From positions 1 through 58,605 of the forward strand of contig JASJCI010000027.1 in the NCBI GenBank assembly GCA_030066085.1: 58,605 nucleotides of DNA, read 5' to 3'. Below the pieces are notes generated by a model. It saw nothing but the letters and a program-made list of their open reading frames with translations, did not search any database and was not told where the DNA came from. The position numbers and the translations under genes are program-made. This document shows positions 49,138 to 57,456 of this stretch, piece after piece; position 1 is the first letter of the stretch; every line of letters starts with the position of its first letter. The DNA comes from Gammaproteobacteria bacterium (GTDB lineage: Bacteria > Pseudomonadota > Gammaproteobacteria > GCA-001735895).

Positions 49138-50171
49138 GGGCCCTGGCTGCCGCTCAGTCCGTCGTAGCTGCTGCCGCCCGTTGCGCGATGCCACAGGCGG
49201 TAGAGGTGGCGCTTGCGTTCCGGTTCGTCGAAATCGACGAAGGCGCTGCGATAGTGGCCAACCTCGTGATTGTTCAGGTACTGCACCTGGCCGCGTTCGA
49301 GCGGCGCCTCGTACCACAGGTCGGTGGCCGCGCAGACCTCGTCGATCGCAGCAAGCGCGTCGGCCAGCGCCGCGTCCATGGGTTCGCCGGCGACGTCGTA
49401 ACCCTTGCGCACCAGCGACGAGTTGGCGCGCGCGAACAGGCGCTCGCCGCGCCAGCTGAAAAACGGCGCCAGGCAAACCGGCGGCGCGCCCTCGCGATGC
49501 TCCTTCTGGCGGTCGAACAGCATCGGCTGGTACAGGCGCTCGAGCGCGGCGGGGTGCGCCATGCGCAGGCGCTCGTGCACCGCGTACAGGCTGCAGAAGC
49601 GACTGACGCCGCCTTCTCGCGCCGGGTTGCGGCAAAACAGGCCGACGTAATCCGGCAGTACGCGGGCGAACGCGTTGTCGGTATGGAACACCAGCTCCAC
49701 CGACGTGTGTGACCCGCGCGTGCCGTAGGCGTACTGCGCGCCGGTATCGGCAACGTCGTAAATCATCTGGCCGTTCCATTTCTGCGCCACCGGGCGGCCG
49801 ACGGCCTGGCCGAGCAGCCAGTAGACCTGGAGCAGGATTTCGATTTCGTGCCGCTCGAGATCGAGCCGATCGAGTACCGCGAAGCCGACACCGTCGTCGA
49901 GGATCGACTTCATCCGCGTCATCAGCTGGCGGCAGGCCGGCAGTTCGAACTCGTCCAGCCGCCGTTGCAGCACCGGCAGCGGGTTGTCGTGCAGGAATTG
50001 CGCGAGCTTTTCGATTTCGGCCGCTGCCGCGGGCGTCATCATCACGCGCCAGTCGTCATCGTCGATGTCGGCCGCCAGCCAGTTCAGCCGCGTCGGGGGT
50101 GCCGCGCGCAGCGCCGAAACTTCGTGGCTGCAGTCCAGCAGGGCGATAGAGAAAGATTGCTGTGCGTGCAT
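49134..50171 (-). CDS. TauD/TfdA-family dioxygenase
   Basis: 345 residues from ATG 50171. Fe(II)/2-oxoglutarate residues: SVELVFHTDNAFARVLPDYVGLFC gives HxD, and QVQYLNNHEVGHYRSAFVDF supplies the distal His and context (family 'NNxxVLHxRtaF'), with KRHLYRLW carrying the 2-oxoglutarate-binding Arg. The N-terminal 100 residues are helical, unlike the zinc domain of the gamma-butyrobetaine-type protein at 41497, so the two dioxygenases belong to different subgroups. The isomerase gene begins inside its last codons. Reaction, likely hydroxylation of a small carboxylate or sulfonate, is unknown. Confidence 0.82.
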   Translation of the reverse strand: MHAQQSFSIALLDCSHEVSALRAAPPTRLNWLAADIDDDDWRVMMTPAAAAEIEKLAQFLHDNPLPVLQRRLDEFELPACRQLMTRMKSILDDGVGFAVLDRLDLERHEIEILLQVYWLLGQAVGRPVAQKWNGQMIYDVADTGAQYAYGTRGSHTSVELVFHTDNAFARVLPDYVGLFCRNPAREGGVSRFCSLYAVHERLRMAHPAALERLYQPMLFDRQKEHREGAPPVCLAPFFSWRGERLFARANSSLVRKGYDVAGEPMDAALADALAAIDEVCAATDLWYEAPLERGQVQYLNNHEVGHYRSAFVDFDEPERKRHLYRLWHRATGGSSYDGLSGSQGP

Positions 50172-50237
50172 GGCCGGATTATACGGCGCGACCGCGGCCG
50201 GGTCACGATCAAGCCACGAGCGGCTGCTCAGACCTCG

Positions 50238-50471
50238 TCAGAAGTCGAACAGTTCGCTGAGGAAGGATTCCTTTTTCTTGCGATGGTGCTTCTGCGGGCC
50301 GAATTGTGTTCTTACCCGGTGGTCCTGCGAACCGCCGCGGGCGGCACGCTCGATGATCTTGTCCAGTTCGCCGCGTCCGAGCCAGACGCCGCGGCATCGC
50401 GGGCAGTAGTCGATCTCGACGCCGTTACGCTCGGAAGTGAGCAGGGTTTCGTTGTCGATGGGGCACAACAT
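50238..50471 (-). CDS. TFIIB-type zinc-ribbon protein
   Basis: 77 residues from ATG 50471 with AAGGAG upstream. It begins MLCPIDNETLLTSERNGVEIDYCPRCRGVWL GRGELDKIIERAA when read across two blocks, the standard zf-TFIIB (DUF/‘ERNGVEIDYCPRC’) pattern, in which the second Cys of the first pair is Asp in this subfamily (CPID). A basic linker (HHRKKKES) and FLSELFDF end follow. Members are small proteins of unknown role, probably zinc-binding. No operon partner is clear: the CorC-type gene ends 90 bases upstream on the same strand. Confidence 0.85.
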   Translation of the reverse strand: MLCPIDNETLLTSERNGVEIDYCPRCRGVWLGRGELDKIIERAARGGSQDHRVRTQFGPQKHHRKKKESFLSELFDF

Positions 50472-50561
50472 TTCTGGTCTCCTTGCAATGCCGTCGGCGC
50501 GCCTGCCATGACTCCTGTAACGGGTGTCTGAACGCGCCTTTGCAAGCGCGCCCCGCGGCGC

Positions 50562-51617
50562 CTAACCGCCGGGTTCACCCGGTTTGACCTTGCCCTCGCG
50601 CAGGCGTTCGCGATATTTTCCGCGCGCCAGCGCCTGCATGTCCTCGACGGTGTCGCTTTCGTCGACGATCTCGCGCCCGAGCAGGGTCTCGATTGCGTCC
50701 TCGAGGGTCACGATACCCGCGGTCTGGCCGTACTCGTCCTCGACCAGCACCAGGTGCACGCGGTTCTTGATCAGCAGGTCGAGCAGTTGCTGTACCGGCA
50801 GTTTTTCCGACACGCGCAGGATGGACTTGGCGAATTCGCTGATCGGTTGCTCGCCCTTGCCCTCGCGCTCGGCGATGAACAGCTCGTTGCGCAACACCTT
50901 GCCGGTGACGTCGTCGACGCTGTCACCGTAGATCGGCATGCGCGCGAACTGGCGCGTGGTTGGATCGTCGAGTGCGGCACTGACCGTGGCGTCCTGCGCC
51001 AGCATGTGTACCACCGTGCGCGGCGTCAGTACCTGCTCGGTGGTGATCTCGCGCAGGCTCAGGACGTTCGACAGGTATTCGTTCTCGCGCGGTATGATCG
51101 CACCGCCCTTTTTACCGAGCTGTGCCATGGCGATGATTTCCTCGCGCGTGACCTCGTTGTCGGCTTTTTTGCCGAACAGCTTGGTCAGCAGCGTCGAGAT
51201 CCACACCAGCGGGTAAACCAGCTTGATCAGCCACAGGATCATGTAGGCCGCCGGGATAGCGAGCGTACGCCAGAAAGTGGCGCCGAGCGTTTTGGGAATG
51301 ATCTCGGAGAAGTAAAGAATGGCCAGCGTCAGCAGCACCGCGATCAGGGTTTCCCATTCCGGGCCAAAAACCCGCAGCGCCTGCGCACCGACGCCAAAGG
51401 CGCCCATGGTATGGGCAAAAGTATTCAGGATCAGGATCGCTGCCAGTGACTGGTCGAGCCGTTCCTTGACCGCGGCGAGCACGGCGCCCGAGCGAGGTTT
51501 CTCGTCGCGCAGCGTGGCGACGAAGCTGGGGGTGGTCGACAGCAGCACGGCCTCGAGAATGGAGCACAGAAACGAAACCCCGATAGCGATGGCGAGGTAG
51601 AACAGCAGCAGTGTCAT
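50562..51617 (-). CDS. CNNM/HlyC-CorC-type membrane protein (DUF21 + CBS pair)
   Basis: 351 residues from ATG 51617. Residues 1-180 form the DUF21 membrane domain with three to four helices (LFYLAIAIGVSFLCSILEAVLLST at the start; ILNTFAHTMGAFGVGAQALRVFG; LILWLIKLVYPLVWISTLL), followed by the linker EEIIAMAQLGKKGGAI and two CBS domains (LTPRTVVHMLAQDATVSAALD; LIKNRVHLVLVEDEYGQTAGIVTLEDAIETLLG). These are characteristic of the CNNM/CorC family that handles Mg2+ or Co2+. The C-terminal CorC_HlyC domain is missing, so it is of the short class. It lies 88 bases after the AcnX small subunit on the same strand. Confidence 0.88.
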   Translation of the reverse strand: MTLLLFYLAIAIGVSFLCSILEAVLLSTTPSFVATLRDEKPRSGAVLAAVKERLDQSLAAILILNTFAHTMGAFGVGAQALRVFGPEWETLIAVLLTLAILYFSEIIPKTLGATFWRTLAIPAAYMILWLIKLVYPLVWISTLLTKLFGKKADNEVTREEIIAMAQLGKKGGAIIPRENEYLSNVLSLREITTEQVLTPRTVVHMLAQDATVSAALDDPTTRQFARMPIYGDSVDDVTGKVLRNELFIAEREGKGEQPISEFAKSILRVSEKLPVQQLLDLLIKNRVHLVLVEDEYGQTAGIVTLEDAIETLLGREIVDESDTVEDMQALARGKYRERLREGKVKPGEPGG

Positions 51618-51705
51618 GACGGCGATATGGGGACGTGGCCAAGGTTTTTACAGCTGGCGCGCGTTACCGGCCGGTTTGTCGACACCGCGTTGGCGGGGGC
51701 AGGGT

Positions 51706-52122
51706 TCATGCCCGTTCTATCTCGACCAGGCCCTGCGCGGGCCTGACCGTGACCCGGTCGCCGGTGCGAATCAGCTGCGTTACGTCGCCATCCTCGAAAC
51801 GATCGCACATCGCCATGTCGGCCAGCGCCGCTCCCTGCGCGAGTATCGGATTTACCCGGTTGAACAGGATTGCTTTCGGCGCGACGCCGCGCGACACCAT
51901 CTCGTTCAGCATCCACGCCGACGCTACACCACCCTTGGCGGTATTGAATACCATGATGCGGTCGACGTAGCTCTGGCCGGCGAGCTTGTGCTGCGGGCGG
52001 GAGAAGATGCCGGCGATACGATCGAGGTCGTAACGCGCGGAAAAATTGTCGTCGGTCACCAGCGCTTCACCGCTGACTTCGGGGCCGACGCCGACGTGGC
52101 ATGCGAGCGTGATTAGCGGCAT
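51706..52122 (-). CDS. Aconitase X swivel subunit (DUF126)
   Basis: 138 residues from ATG 52122, overlapping the stop of the large-subunit gene by one base. The DUF126 swivel features are KAILFNRVNPILAQGAALADM, with GDRVTVRPAQG at the end and EALVTDDNFSARYDLDRIAGIF near the start. Aconitase X is split here into two polypeptides, as in archaea and many bacteria (bacterial cis-3-hydroxy-L-proline dehydratase, archaeal phosphomevalonate dehydratase). The small subunit swivels to close the active site of the large one. Specific substrate undetermined. Confidence 0.88.
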   Translation of the reverse strand: MPLITLACHVGVGPEVSGEALVTDDNFSARYDLDRIAGIFSRPQHKLAGQSYVDRIMVFNTAKGGVASAWMLNEMVSRGVAPKAILFNRVNPILAQGAALADMAMCDRFEDGDVTQLIRTGDRVTVRPAQGLVEIERA

Positions 52123-53366
52123 CAGACAACCTCCCCGGCAACCGCCGATTCGACGCAGTCACGCATGCTGGCAAGCGTCGGCTGGTAGCCGTAGCCACCG
52201 ATGATGTTGGCCAGCTTGACCGAGTTGGTCAGCAGCCGCGACCAGCCGTTGGCCTCGGCCATTTCGCGTGCGTAACTCTGGTAGAAACACATGCCTTCTA
52301 GCACCAGTCCACCGGCGGCTTCGATACGCTCGACCAGCCCCATGCGGCGCGCGTCGGCCGCAACCACCGGGCTGGTTACCGCCAGCAGGGTCGTATCGGC
52401 ATGGACCTGGCGGCCGTCGAGCAGGTCGGCGATCGACATCATTTCGACCAGCGACAGCTGCGGCGCGGAAAACACGACCACGTCGACCTTTTCGCCCTTG
52501 CCGCCGTAGCGGGCGAAAAACTCCTCGAAGTCGGCCGCGCCGATTTCCGCCGCCGCCAGTTCGCCCGGGTTGCAGACGGCCTCGAGGGTCGGTGCTTCCG
52601 GCGTGATGCCGACCAGGTGGAACAGCGGCACCGAGCCGAAACTGGCCATCGCCGCGCCGAAATGCTTGAGTTCGTCCGAACCGGGGGTGACCTCGATGCC
52701 CTCGACTACGGGCACTTCCCAGTAAGAGCCCGCGCGCGCGCCGACGAGCGCGCCGAGCGCGCCCCAGTCGGACAACTGCTCCGGCTGGTGGGTTACGCGA
52801 AAGCGCGTGGTCGCGCGCCGGTTGGCGTCGAGGTGCAGGCCGTAACGCGGCGTGCGCCCGGTGAGCCCGGCTGCCAGCGCCGACGGACCACCCTCGAAGT
52901 TCGAGTAGGCGCCGAACACGCTGTTGCTGTAGATCACGACACCGGTGTCGCCGAAGGCGAGGTGTTCGCCGCGCACCGGCGGCAGGATGGTCTGGTAGTT
53001 GATGCAGGTGTTCGTCATCAGCACGCCGAGCGCCTCGAAGGCATCGATCGCGCGCTGTTCGAGCGCCGCCATCGCGTCGGTCTGTCGCAGGCGCTGGTAG
53101 TGGCAGAAGTCGATACCGCGCGGGTCCGTGATCGTCGGTACCTGCACGCGACGATCCGCGGCGGGCGCCGCCGCCAGCGACTCGAGAAACTCGACCCCGG
53201 CTTCGCCCAGCGATTCGGTGTCGGCCATGATGTGCGCCTGGGTCACCTCGACCAGGTCGGGTGCGTCGAAAAAGCGCGCCACGCGCAGCATGTGCTCCAT
53301 GGCCCAGCGGCGCGGCTCGCCGAGTTCGCCGTCGAGCATGGCCTGTTCTTCGGATGTCAGTTGCAT
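52122..53366 (-). CDS. Aconitase X catalytic subunit (DUF521)
   Basis: 414 residues from ATG 53366. DUF521 features: MLDGELGEPRRWAMEHMLRVAR at the N-terminus, CINYQTILPPVRGEHLAFGDTG with a conserved cysteine, YSNSVFGAYSNFEGGPSALAAG, TGRTPRYGLHLDANRRATTRFRV (split), and TNSVKLANIIGGYGYQPTLAS at the end. The enzyme family dehydrates cis-3-hydroxy-L-proline or (archaea) mevalonate 5-phosphate, using an Fe-S cluster or mononuclear iron. Its start lies four bases after the stop of the aldo/keto reductase, so reductase-AcnX-L-AcnX-S form one transcript. Hydroxyproline catabolism is a plausible but unproven context. Confidence 0.9.
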   Translation of the reverse strand: MQLTSEEQAMLDGELGEPRRWAMEHMLRVARFFDAPDLVEVTQAHIMADTESLGEAGVEFLESLAAAPAADRRVQVPTITDPRGIDFCHYQRLRQTDAMAALEQRAIDAFEALGVLMTNTCINYQTILPPVRGEHLAFGDTGVVIYSNSVFGAYSNFEGGPSALAAGLTGRTPRYGLHLDANRRATTRFRVTHQPEQLSDWGALGALVGARAGSYWEVPVVEGIEVTPGSDELKHFGAAMASFGSVPLFHLVGITPEAPTLEAVCNPGELAAAEIGAADFEEFFARYGGKGEKVDVVVFSAPQLSLVEMMSIADLLDGRQVHADTTLLAVTSPVVAADARRMGLVERIEAAGGLVLEGMCFYQSYAREMAEANGWSRLLTNSVKLANIIGGYGYQPTLASMRDCVESAVAGEVV

Positions 53367-53370
53367 GTAA

Positions 53371-54366
53371 TCAGTCCTGTTCGGAATCGGTGGATGCCAT
53401 CAGCGCGTCGGTGTAACGGTTGCCGGCGACCGTGTTCTCGTTGATCAGCACATCGAGTTCGTCGACGGTTGCGCGGTCGAGCTCGATGTCGGCGGCAGCG
53501 GCGTTCTCGAGCATCCAGTCCATGTGCTTGGTGCCGGGGATCGGCACGATATCGTCGCCGCGCGCGAGCAGCCAGGCCAGCGCGAGCTGCGCCATGCTAC
53601 AGCCGACGCGCGCCGCGATTTCGCCGTAGGGCTCGAGCAGCTTTGCATTGTGCGCGAAATTGTCGGGCTCGAAACGCGGCCGCGCGATGGTCGCGCGAAT
53701 ATCGGTGTCGTCGACGCCGGTAACGTCGGGGCTGCGGCCGGTCAGGAACTGCCGCGCCAGCGGTGAAAATGGTACGAAGGCGACGCCGAGTTCGCGACAG
53801 GTCGCCAGTACCCTGCGTTCCGGTGTGCGCGTCCACAGCGAGTACTCGGACTGCACCGCGGTGACCGGGTGTACCGCGTGCGCGCGCCGCAGGCTGGCGG
53901 CGGAAACCTCCGACAGGCCGATGCCGCGGATCTTGCCGGCCGTCACCAGGCGGCCAAGCTCGCCGACGCTGTCCTCGATCGGCACCCGCGGGTCGACCCG
54001 GTGCAGGTAGTACAGGTCGATCGTATCGCTGCGCAGGTTTTGCAGGCTGGCTTCGCAGGTCCGGCGCAGGACCTCGGGGCGGCCGTTGATTTCGACCTGG
54101 CCCTCGGCATTGCGGCTGATGCCGCACTTGCTCGCGAGCACGTACTCGTCGCGCCGCGCGGCGAGAAAACGGCCGATCAGGGTCTCGTTGTGGCCGTTGC
54201 CGTACATCGCGGCGGTGTCGAGCAGGGTATAGCCCCGGTCGAGCGCGGCGTTGAGCAATCGACCGGCGTCCGCTTCGTCGGCGCGCGGACCGTAACCCAT
54301 CGACAGGTTCATGCAACCCAGGCCGATCGCGGAGACGTCGAAAGGGCCGATCTTGCGTTGTTTCAT
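53371..54366 (-). CDS. Aldo/keto reductase
   Basis: 331 residues from ATG 54366 (MKQRKIG), chosen because this starts the conserved AKR sequence directly; the longer frame to 54459 overlaps the cyclase stop. AKR features: IGLGCMNLSMGYGPRADEADAG, LLDTAAMYGNGHNETLIGRFL with catalytic Asp and Tyr, LASKCGI with catalytic Lys, LYYLHRVDPRVPIED with catalytic His, GLSEVSAASLRRAHAVHP and PIPGTKHMDWMLENAAA. The fold reduces aldehydes or ketones with NADPH. It lies immediately upstream of AcnX-L (4 bp), so it probably acts on a keto or aldehyde intermediate in that pathway. Substrate unknown. Confidence 0.9.
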   Translation of the reverse strand: MKQRKIGPFDVSAIGLGCMNLSMGYGPRADEADAGRLLNAALDRGYTLLDTAAMYGNGHNETLIGRFLAARRDEYVLASKCGISRNAEGQVEINGRPEVLRRTCEASLQNLRSDTIDLYYLHRVDPRVPIEDSVGELGRLVTAGKIRGIGLSEVSAASLRRAHAVHPVTAVQSEYSLWTRTPERRVLATCRELGVAFVPFSPLARQFLTGRSPDVTGVDDTDIRATIARPRFEPDNFAHNAKLLEPYGEIAARVGCSMAQLALAWLLARGDDIVPIPGTKHMDWMLENAAAADIELDRATVDELDVLINENTVAGNRYTDALMASTDSEQD

Positions 54367-54425
54367 GCGCTTACCGCGGTCCGGAGTCGAAGCCGCATCA
54401 TAACCAAAAGCATCGCGGCGGTCAT

Positions 54426-56096
54426 TCAGGGCGCGTCCGTCGACGGAATCGAGTCGCACGCGAGCAGGCTGACGCGGACGTGGTTTTCACGACCGCGGAC
54501 CTCGACCTCGCGCAGCGACTCCGGCGCTACCTCGATTGCCTCGCGCTCGAGGGTTTCGAGTGACACGATCAGGTCGCAGTCCAGCGTCTTGGTCTGGGCC
54601 TCGAGCCTTGCGGCGATATTGATGTTATCGCCGACCGCGGTCAGCAGCGGGGTTTTCGGCGGTCCCATGGTGCCGACGATGGCCTCGCCGCCGTGAATGC
54701 CGATCCCCATTTTCACGCTTTCGCCGAACTCCCGCTGCAGCTGCAGGTTGAGTGCCTGGATGCGGCGAAACATTTCGCGCGCGCCAGCCAGCGCATCGGC
54801 GCAGGCGTGGGGCTTGCGCGCCGGGTCGAGGCCGTAGAGCGCCATCAGGCCGTCGCCGGCGAACTGGGCGTAATGGCCATGCGACTGCTGCAGCGCTTCG
54901 GACAGTTCGGTGAAGAAGCGATTGAGAATGAACACCACGTCGTAGGCCAGCACCCGCTCGCCGAGACTGGTCGAACCGCGCATGTCGACGAACATCGCCA
55001 CCACGTATTCTTCGTGACCCTGCACGCCGCCGGCATGCAGGCTTGCCGCGAGCGTCTGTCCCGCCTGCACCAGCGGCGTGATCGCGAGGTCCGTGCGCGG
55101 GTGCAGCTGGCAGGCGAGGCGCACGTCGGCCGGGGCGTCGATACGTTGCAGCGCCGCGCGCTCGAGATCGTTCGGCGGCGGCAGCTGTGCAAGTCCTTCG
55201 CCGACCCGCACGCGGCAGGTGGTGCAGCGCCCGCGGCCGCCGCAGACCGATGCGTGCGGCACGCGCGCCTGGCGCAGGGCGTCGAGCAGCGAAGGGCCGT
55301 AAACGGCGCGCAGCCCGGGGCGAGCGGGATGTTCGATGCGGTAGCTGCCGCGCCGCGCCTGGCGCCACAGGCGCAGCTGGCGCGCGAGCAGGGTCAGGCC
55401 GAGCAGGGCGGCCATCGCGATCCAGGCCTGCGTTTCCAGGCCCTGCAGGAAACGCAGGTCAGCGCGCGACATCTCGCGCAGCGCGGCATAGATTTGATCC
55501 AGGCGGTCGCGATCGCCAGCCCAGGTCGAGGCCTGCTGCAGCATGTGCAGGATGCCGGTCAGCGCCAGCGCCGGCACCAGCACCGCGAGGGCGAACAGCC
55601 AGGGCAGGAAACGTGAATAGGCGGATTTGAGTCGCAGCCAGAAGTGCAGGCCGATGGCCATGTGCAGCCAGACCAGCGGTACCAGCAGCGCCAGCTTGAT
55701 CAGCGTCACCGGGTCGAGCGCCATCGACGTGACCACGTAGTAGTAGTTCGGATCGAGATCGCCCAGCAGTGCGTAGCCGCGATTGCCGATTGCATGGCCC
55801 GCGACCAGCGGCGGGATCGACAGGCCCAGCAACAGCTGCAGCCATTGCCACAGCGGCATGCGCAGGCTCGAACGGCGGTAGACCGAGCGCAGCGCGACCG
55901 CGGCATGCAGCATGACCGAGGCGTAAAACGCGATCAGCACCGGCGTTGCCTGGAATACCGCGCCGACACTCTTGCGATAGATTTCGGCCGCCTCGATGGA
56001 AACGATGCCGAAGGCGTGATTCAGCAGGTGCTGTGCCACGTAGACCGCGAGCAGGATGCCGCTGCCGAGCCGTATGCGCGATTCCAGCTGGGTCAC
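54426..56096 (-). CDS. Membrane adenylate/guanylate cyclase with di-haem-like anchor and [2Fe-2S] domain
   Basis: 556 residues from GTG 56096. Six helices to about residue 245 carry histidines at 23, 27, 64, 101, 145, 151 and 184 (AQHLLNHAFG, MLHAAVAL, AGHAIGN, WLHMAIGLHFW, ILHML), a pattern seen in b-type di-haem anchors of the succinate:quinone oxidoreductase type. A ferredoxin-like [2Fe-2S] domain follows with Cys285, Cys291, Cys294 and Cys329 (CX5CX2C, adrenodoxin-like). The class III cyclase domain has both metal aspartates (MFVDMRGSTSLGE, FAGDGLMALYG) and the transition-state Asn-Arg pair (GDNINIAARLEAQTK). Redox control of cAMP synthesis through quinone is inferred; a related di-haem cyclase, CyaC, is known from Sinorhizobium. 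Confidence 0.88.
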   Translation of the reverse strand: MTQLESRIRLGSGILLAVYVAQHLLNHAFGIVSIEAAEIYRKSVGAVFQATPVLIAFYASVMLHAAVALRSVYRRSSLRMPLWQWLQLLLGLSIPPLVAGHAIGNRGYALLGDLDPNYYYVVTSMALDPVTLIKLALLVPLVWLHMAIGLHFWLRLKSAYSRFLPWLFALAVLVPALALTGILHMLQQASTWAGDRDRLDQIYAALREMSRADLRFLQGLETQAWIAMAALLGLTLLARQLRLWRQARRGSYRIEHPARPGLRAVYGPSLLDALRQARVPHASVCGGRGRCTTCRVRVGEGLAQLPPPNDLERAALQRIDAPADVRLACQLHPRTDLAITPLVQAGQTLAASLHAGGVQGHEEYVVAMFVDMRGSTSLGERVLAYDVVFILNRFFTELSEALQQSHGHYAQFAGDGLMALYGLDPARKPHACADALAGAREMFRRIQALNLQLQREFGESVKMGIGIHGGEAIVGTMGPPKTPLLTAVGDNINIAARLEAQTKTLDCDLIVSLETLEREAIEVAPESLREVEVRGRENHVRVSLLACDSIPSTDAP

Positions 56097-56104
56097 GGCA
56101 CGGA

Positions 56105-57406
56105 TCAGTTGCGCCTGAAACGCCGGGTGAAACCGTCGAGCTCGATCACGAATTCGTCCGCCGCGTAAAACTCGGCGTCGTTCATCCCGGGCTGTTCGCG
56201 CTCGCGGTACCAGGCGGCGTATTCGGCGACCTGCGACGAGTAGCGGCGGTAGTAACTGGAATAGGTCCGGACCGCGATACGGGCCGGTTCGGTGGTGAAG
56301 TCGAAGCGCAGCAGGCGCAGCCAGCCGTCACCGATGCCGCGGCGCTTCTCGCGGCCGTGGTCGAATACCGATTGTCCGCGGCTCTGGTAGTTCGCCAGCA
56401 CCTGGTATACCGGGTTGCCGCCTTCGTTGGCATCGACGCGAAAACTCTGCCCGGGATGGTGTCCGCAAAGGACGAGGAAAATCTGGTCGTGGCGGCGAAC
56501 CAGTTTTTGCCAGACCTGTTCGGCGTTATTGTGGAACTCCGGTTCGACGCGTGCGTAGTCGTCCAGTTCCCGCGGCCGGCGTTCTCCCCGGGGGTTCAGG
56601 TAATCGTGCGTGGTCAGAATGGTCGGCAGCCCGGGGTATCTCCCGAGCACGGACTCGGCCCAGGCCAGTACTTCGTCCCCGGCCTGCATCTCGATTCCGA
56701 TATGCAGAAATTCGTAACCCGCGGCGCTGAAACGCTGGGCGCTGCTGGCGCCGCCGCGGAAATGGTCGACGTACCAGTCCTTGTCGCGGAAAAAATCGCT
56801 TTGCGCGCCGAACACCGAGCGGAAGTTGTCCAGCCCGCCGACGTGCAGTATGCCCATGTCTTCCACGGTCCAGGTCATGTCCTTCCACTGCTTGGTCCGG
56901 TTAGGCGGATAGCCGGCCACGCTCCAGGCCGCGTCGTAGTCGTGATTGCCCGGCACCACGCCGAAGGGCAGACCGGCCTCGCTGATGATCCGGTAACCCT
57001 CGGTTGCTGTCGGCAGTTCGAAGCCGAATACCCCGTCGCGCTGTACCGCGCGGCGCGCCAGTATCGGATCCGGCTCGATACGCATGCCGCGGCGGTAGTG
57101 TTCCGGGTCGATGTCGACGGTCTGGTGTTGCCAGACGTCGCCGACCGAGGCGACGAAGGCGATGTCGCCGCCGTTGCCGACCGCGTTGTCGGCGATGAAA
57201 CGCATTTGTTCGATGAACAGGTCGGCGGCGTCGAATTCGAAACCCGCGGACTTCTGGTGGCGAAAATCGACCGAATTCTGCGTATCCGGTATCACCGCCA
57301 GGGTAAAGCGGTCGGACGTAGGGGCTTCGCTGGAGAGCGCTGCGGCCGGCAGTAAAATCAGTAGCGGTAACAGCCACCGAATGATTGTAGGATAGACAGG
57401 TCGCAT
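56105..57406 (-). CDS. Exported metallophosphoesterase (calcineurin-like)
   Basis: 433 residues from ATG 57406 (signal peptide RWLLPLLILLPAAALS). Metallophosphatase motifs: FTLAVIPDTQNSV, DIAFVASVGDVWQH, VVPGNHDYDAAWSV (GNHD), LPTILTTHDYLNPRG and LVLCGHHPGQSFR (GHxH). The phosphoesterase domain is followed by about 120 residues of unknown extension. It lies eight bases upstream of the cyclase gene, so the two share a transcript. Because it is exported, it is unlikely to be the cAMP phosphodiesterase for that cyclase. Substrate (nucleotide, phospholipid head group, or teichoic-type) unknown. Confidence 0.88.
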   Translation of the reverse strand: MRPVYPTIIRWLLPLLILLPAAALSSEAPTSDRFTLAVIPDTQNSVDFRHQKSAGFEFDAADLFIEQMRFIADNAVGNGGDIAFVASVGDVWQHQTVDIDPEHYRRGMRIEPDPILARRAVQRDGVFGFELPTATEGYRIISEAGLPFGVVPGNHDYDAAWSVAGYPPNRTKQWKDMTWTVEDMGILHVGGLDNFRSVFGAQSDFFRDKDWYVDHFRGGASSAQRFSAAGYEFLHIGIEMQAGDEVLAWAESVLGRYPGLPTILTTHDYLNPRGERRPRELDDYARVEPEFHNNAEQVWQKLVRRHDQIFLVLCGHHPGQSFRVDANEGGNPVYQVLANYQSRGQSVFDHGREKRRGIGDGWLRLLRFDFTTEPARIAVRTYSSYYRRYSSQVAEYAAWYREREQPGMNDAEFYAADEFVIELDGFTRRFRRN

Positions 57407-57456
57407 GGCTTTCGAAATGCGGCTCAATATAAACGTAAACCCGCCAGGGGTACAGC

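Noticed and set aside
56105-57406. The phosphoesterase as the cAMP phosphodiesterase of the adjacent cyclase
   Set aside because: It has a signal peptide, so it acts outside the cytoplasm where cAMP is made; sequence family gives no CpdA-type evidence.
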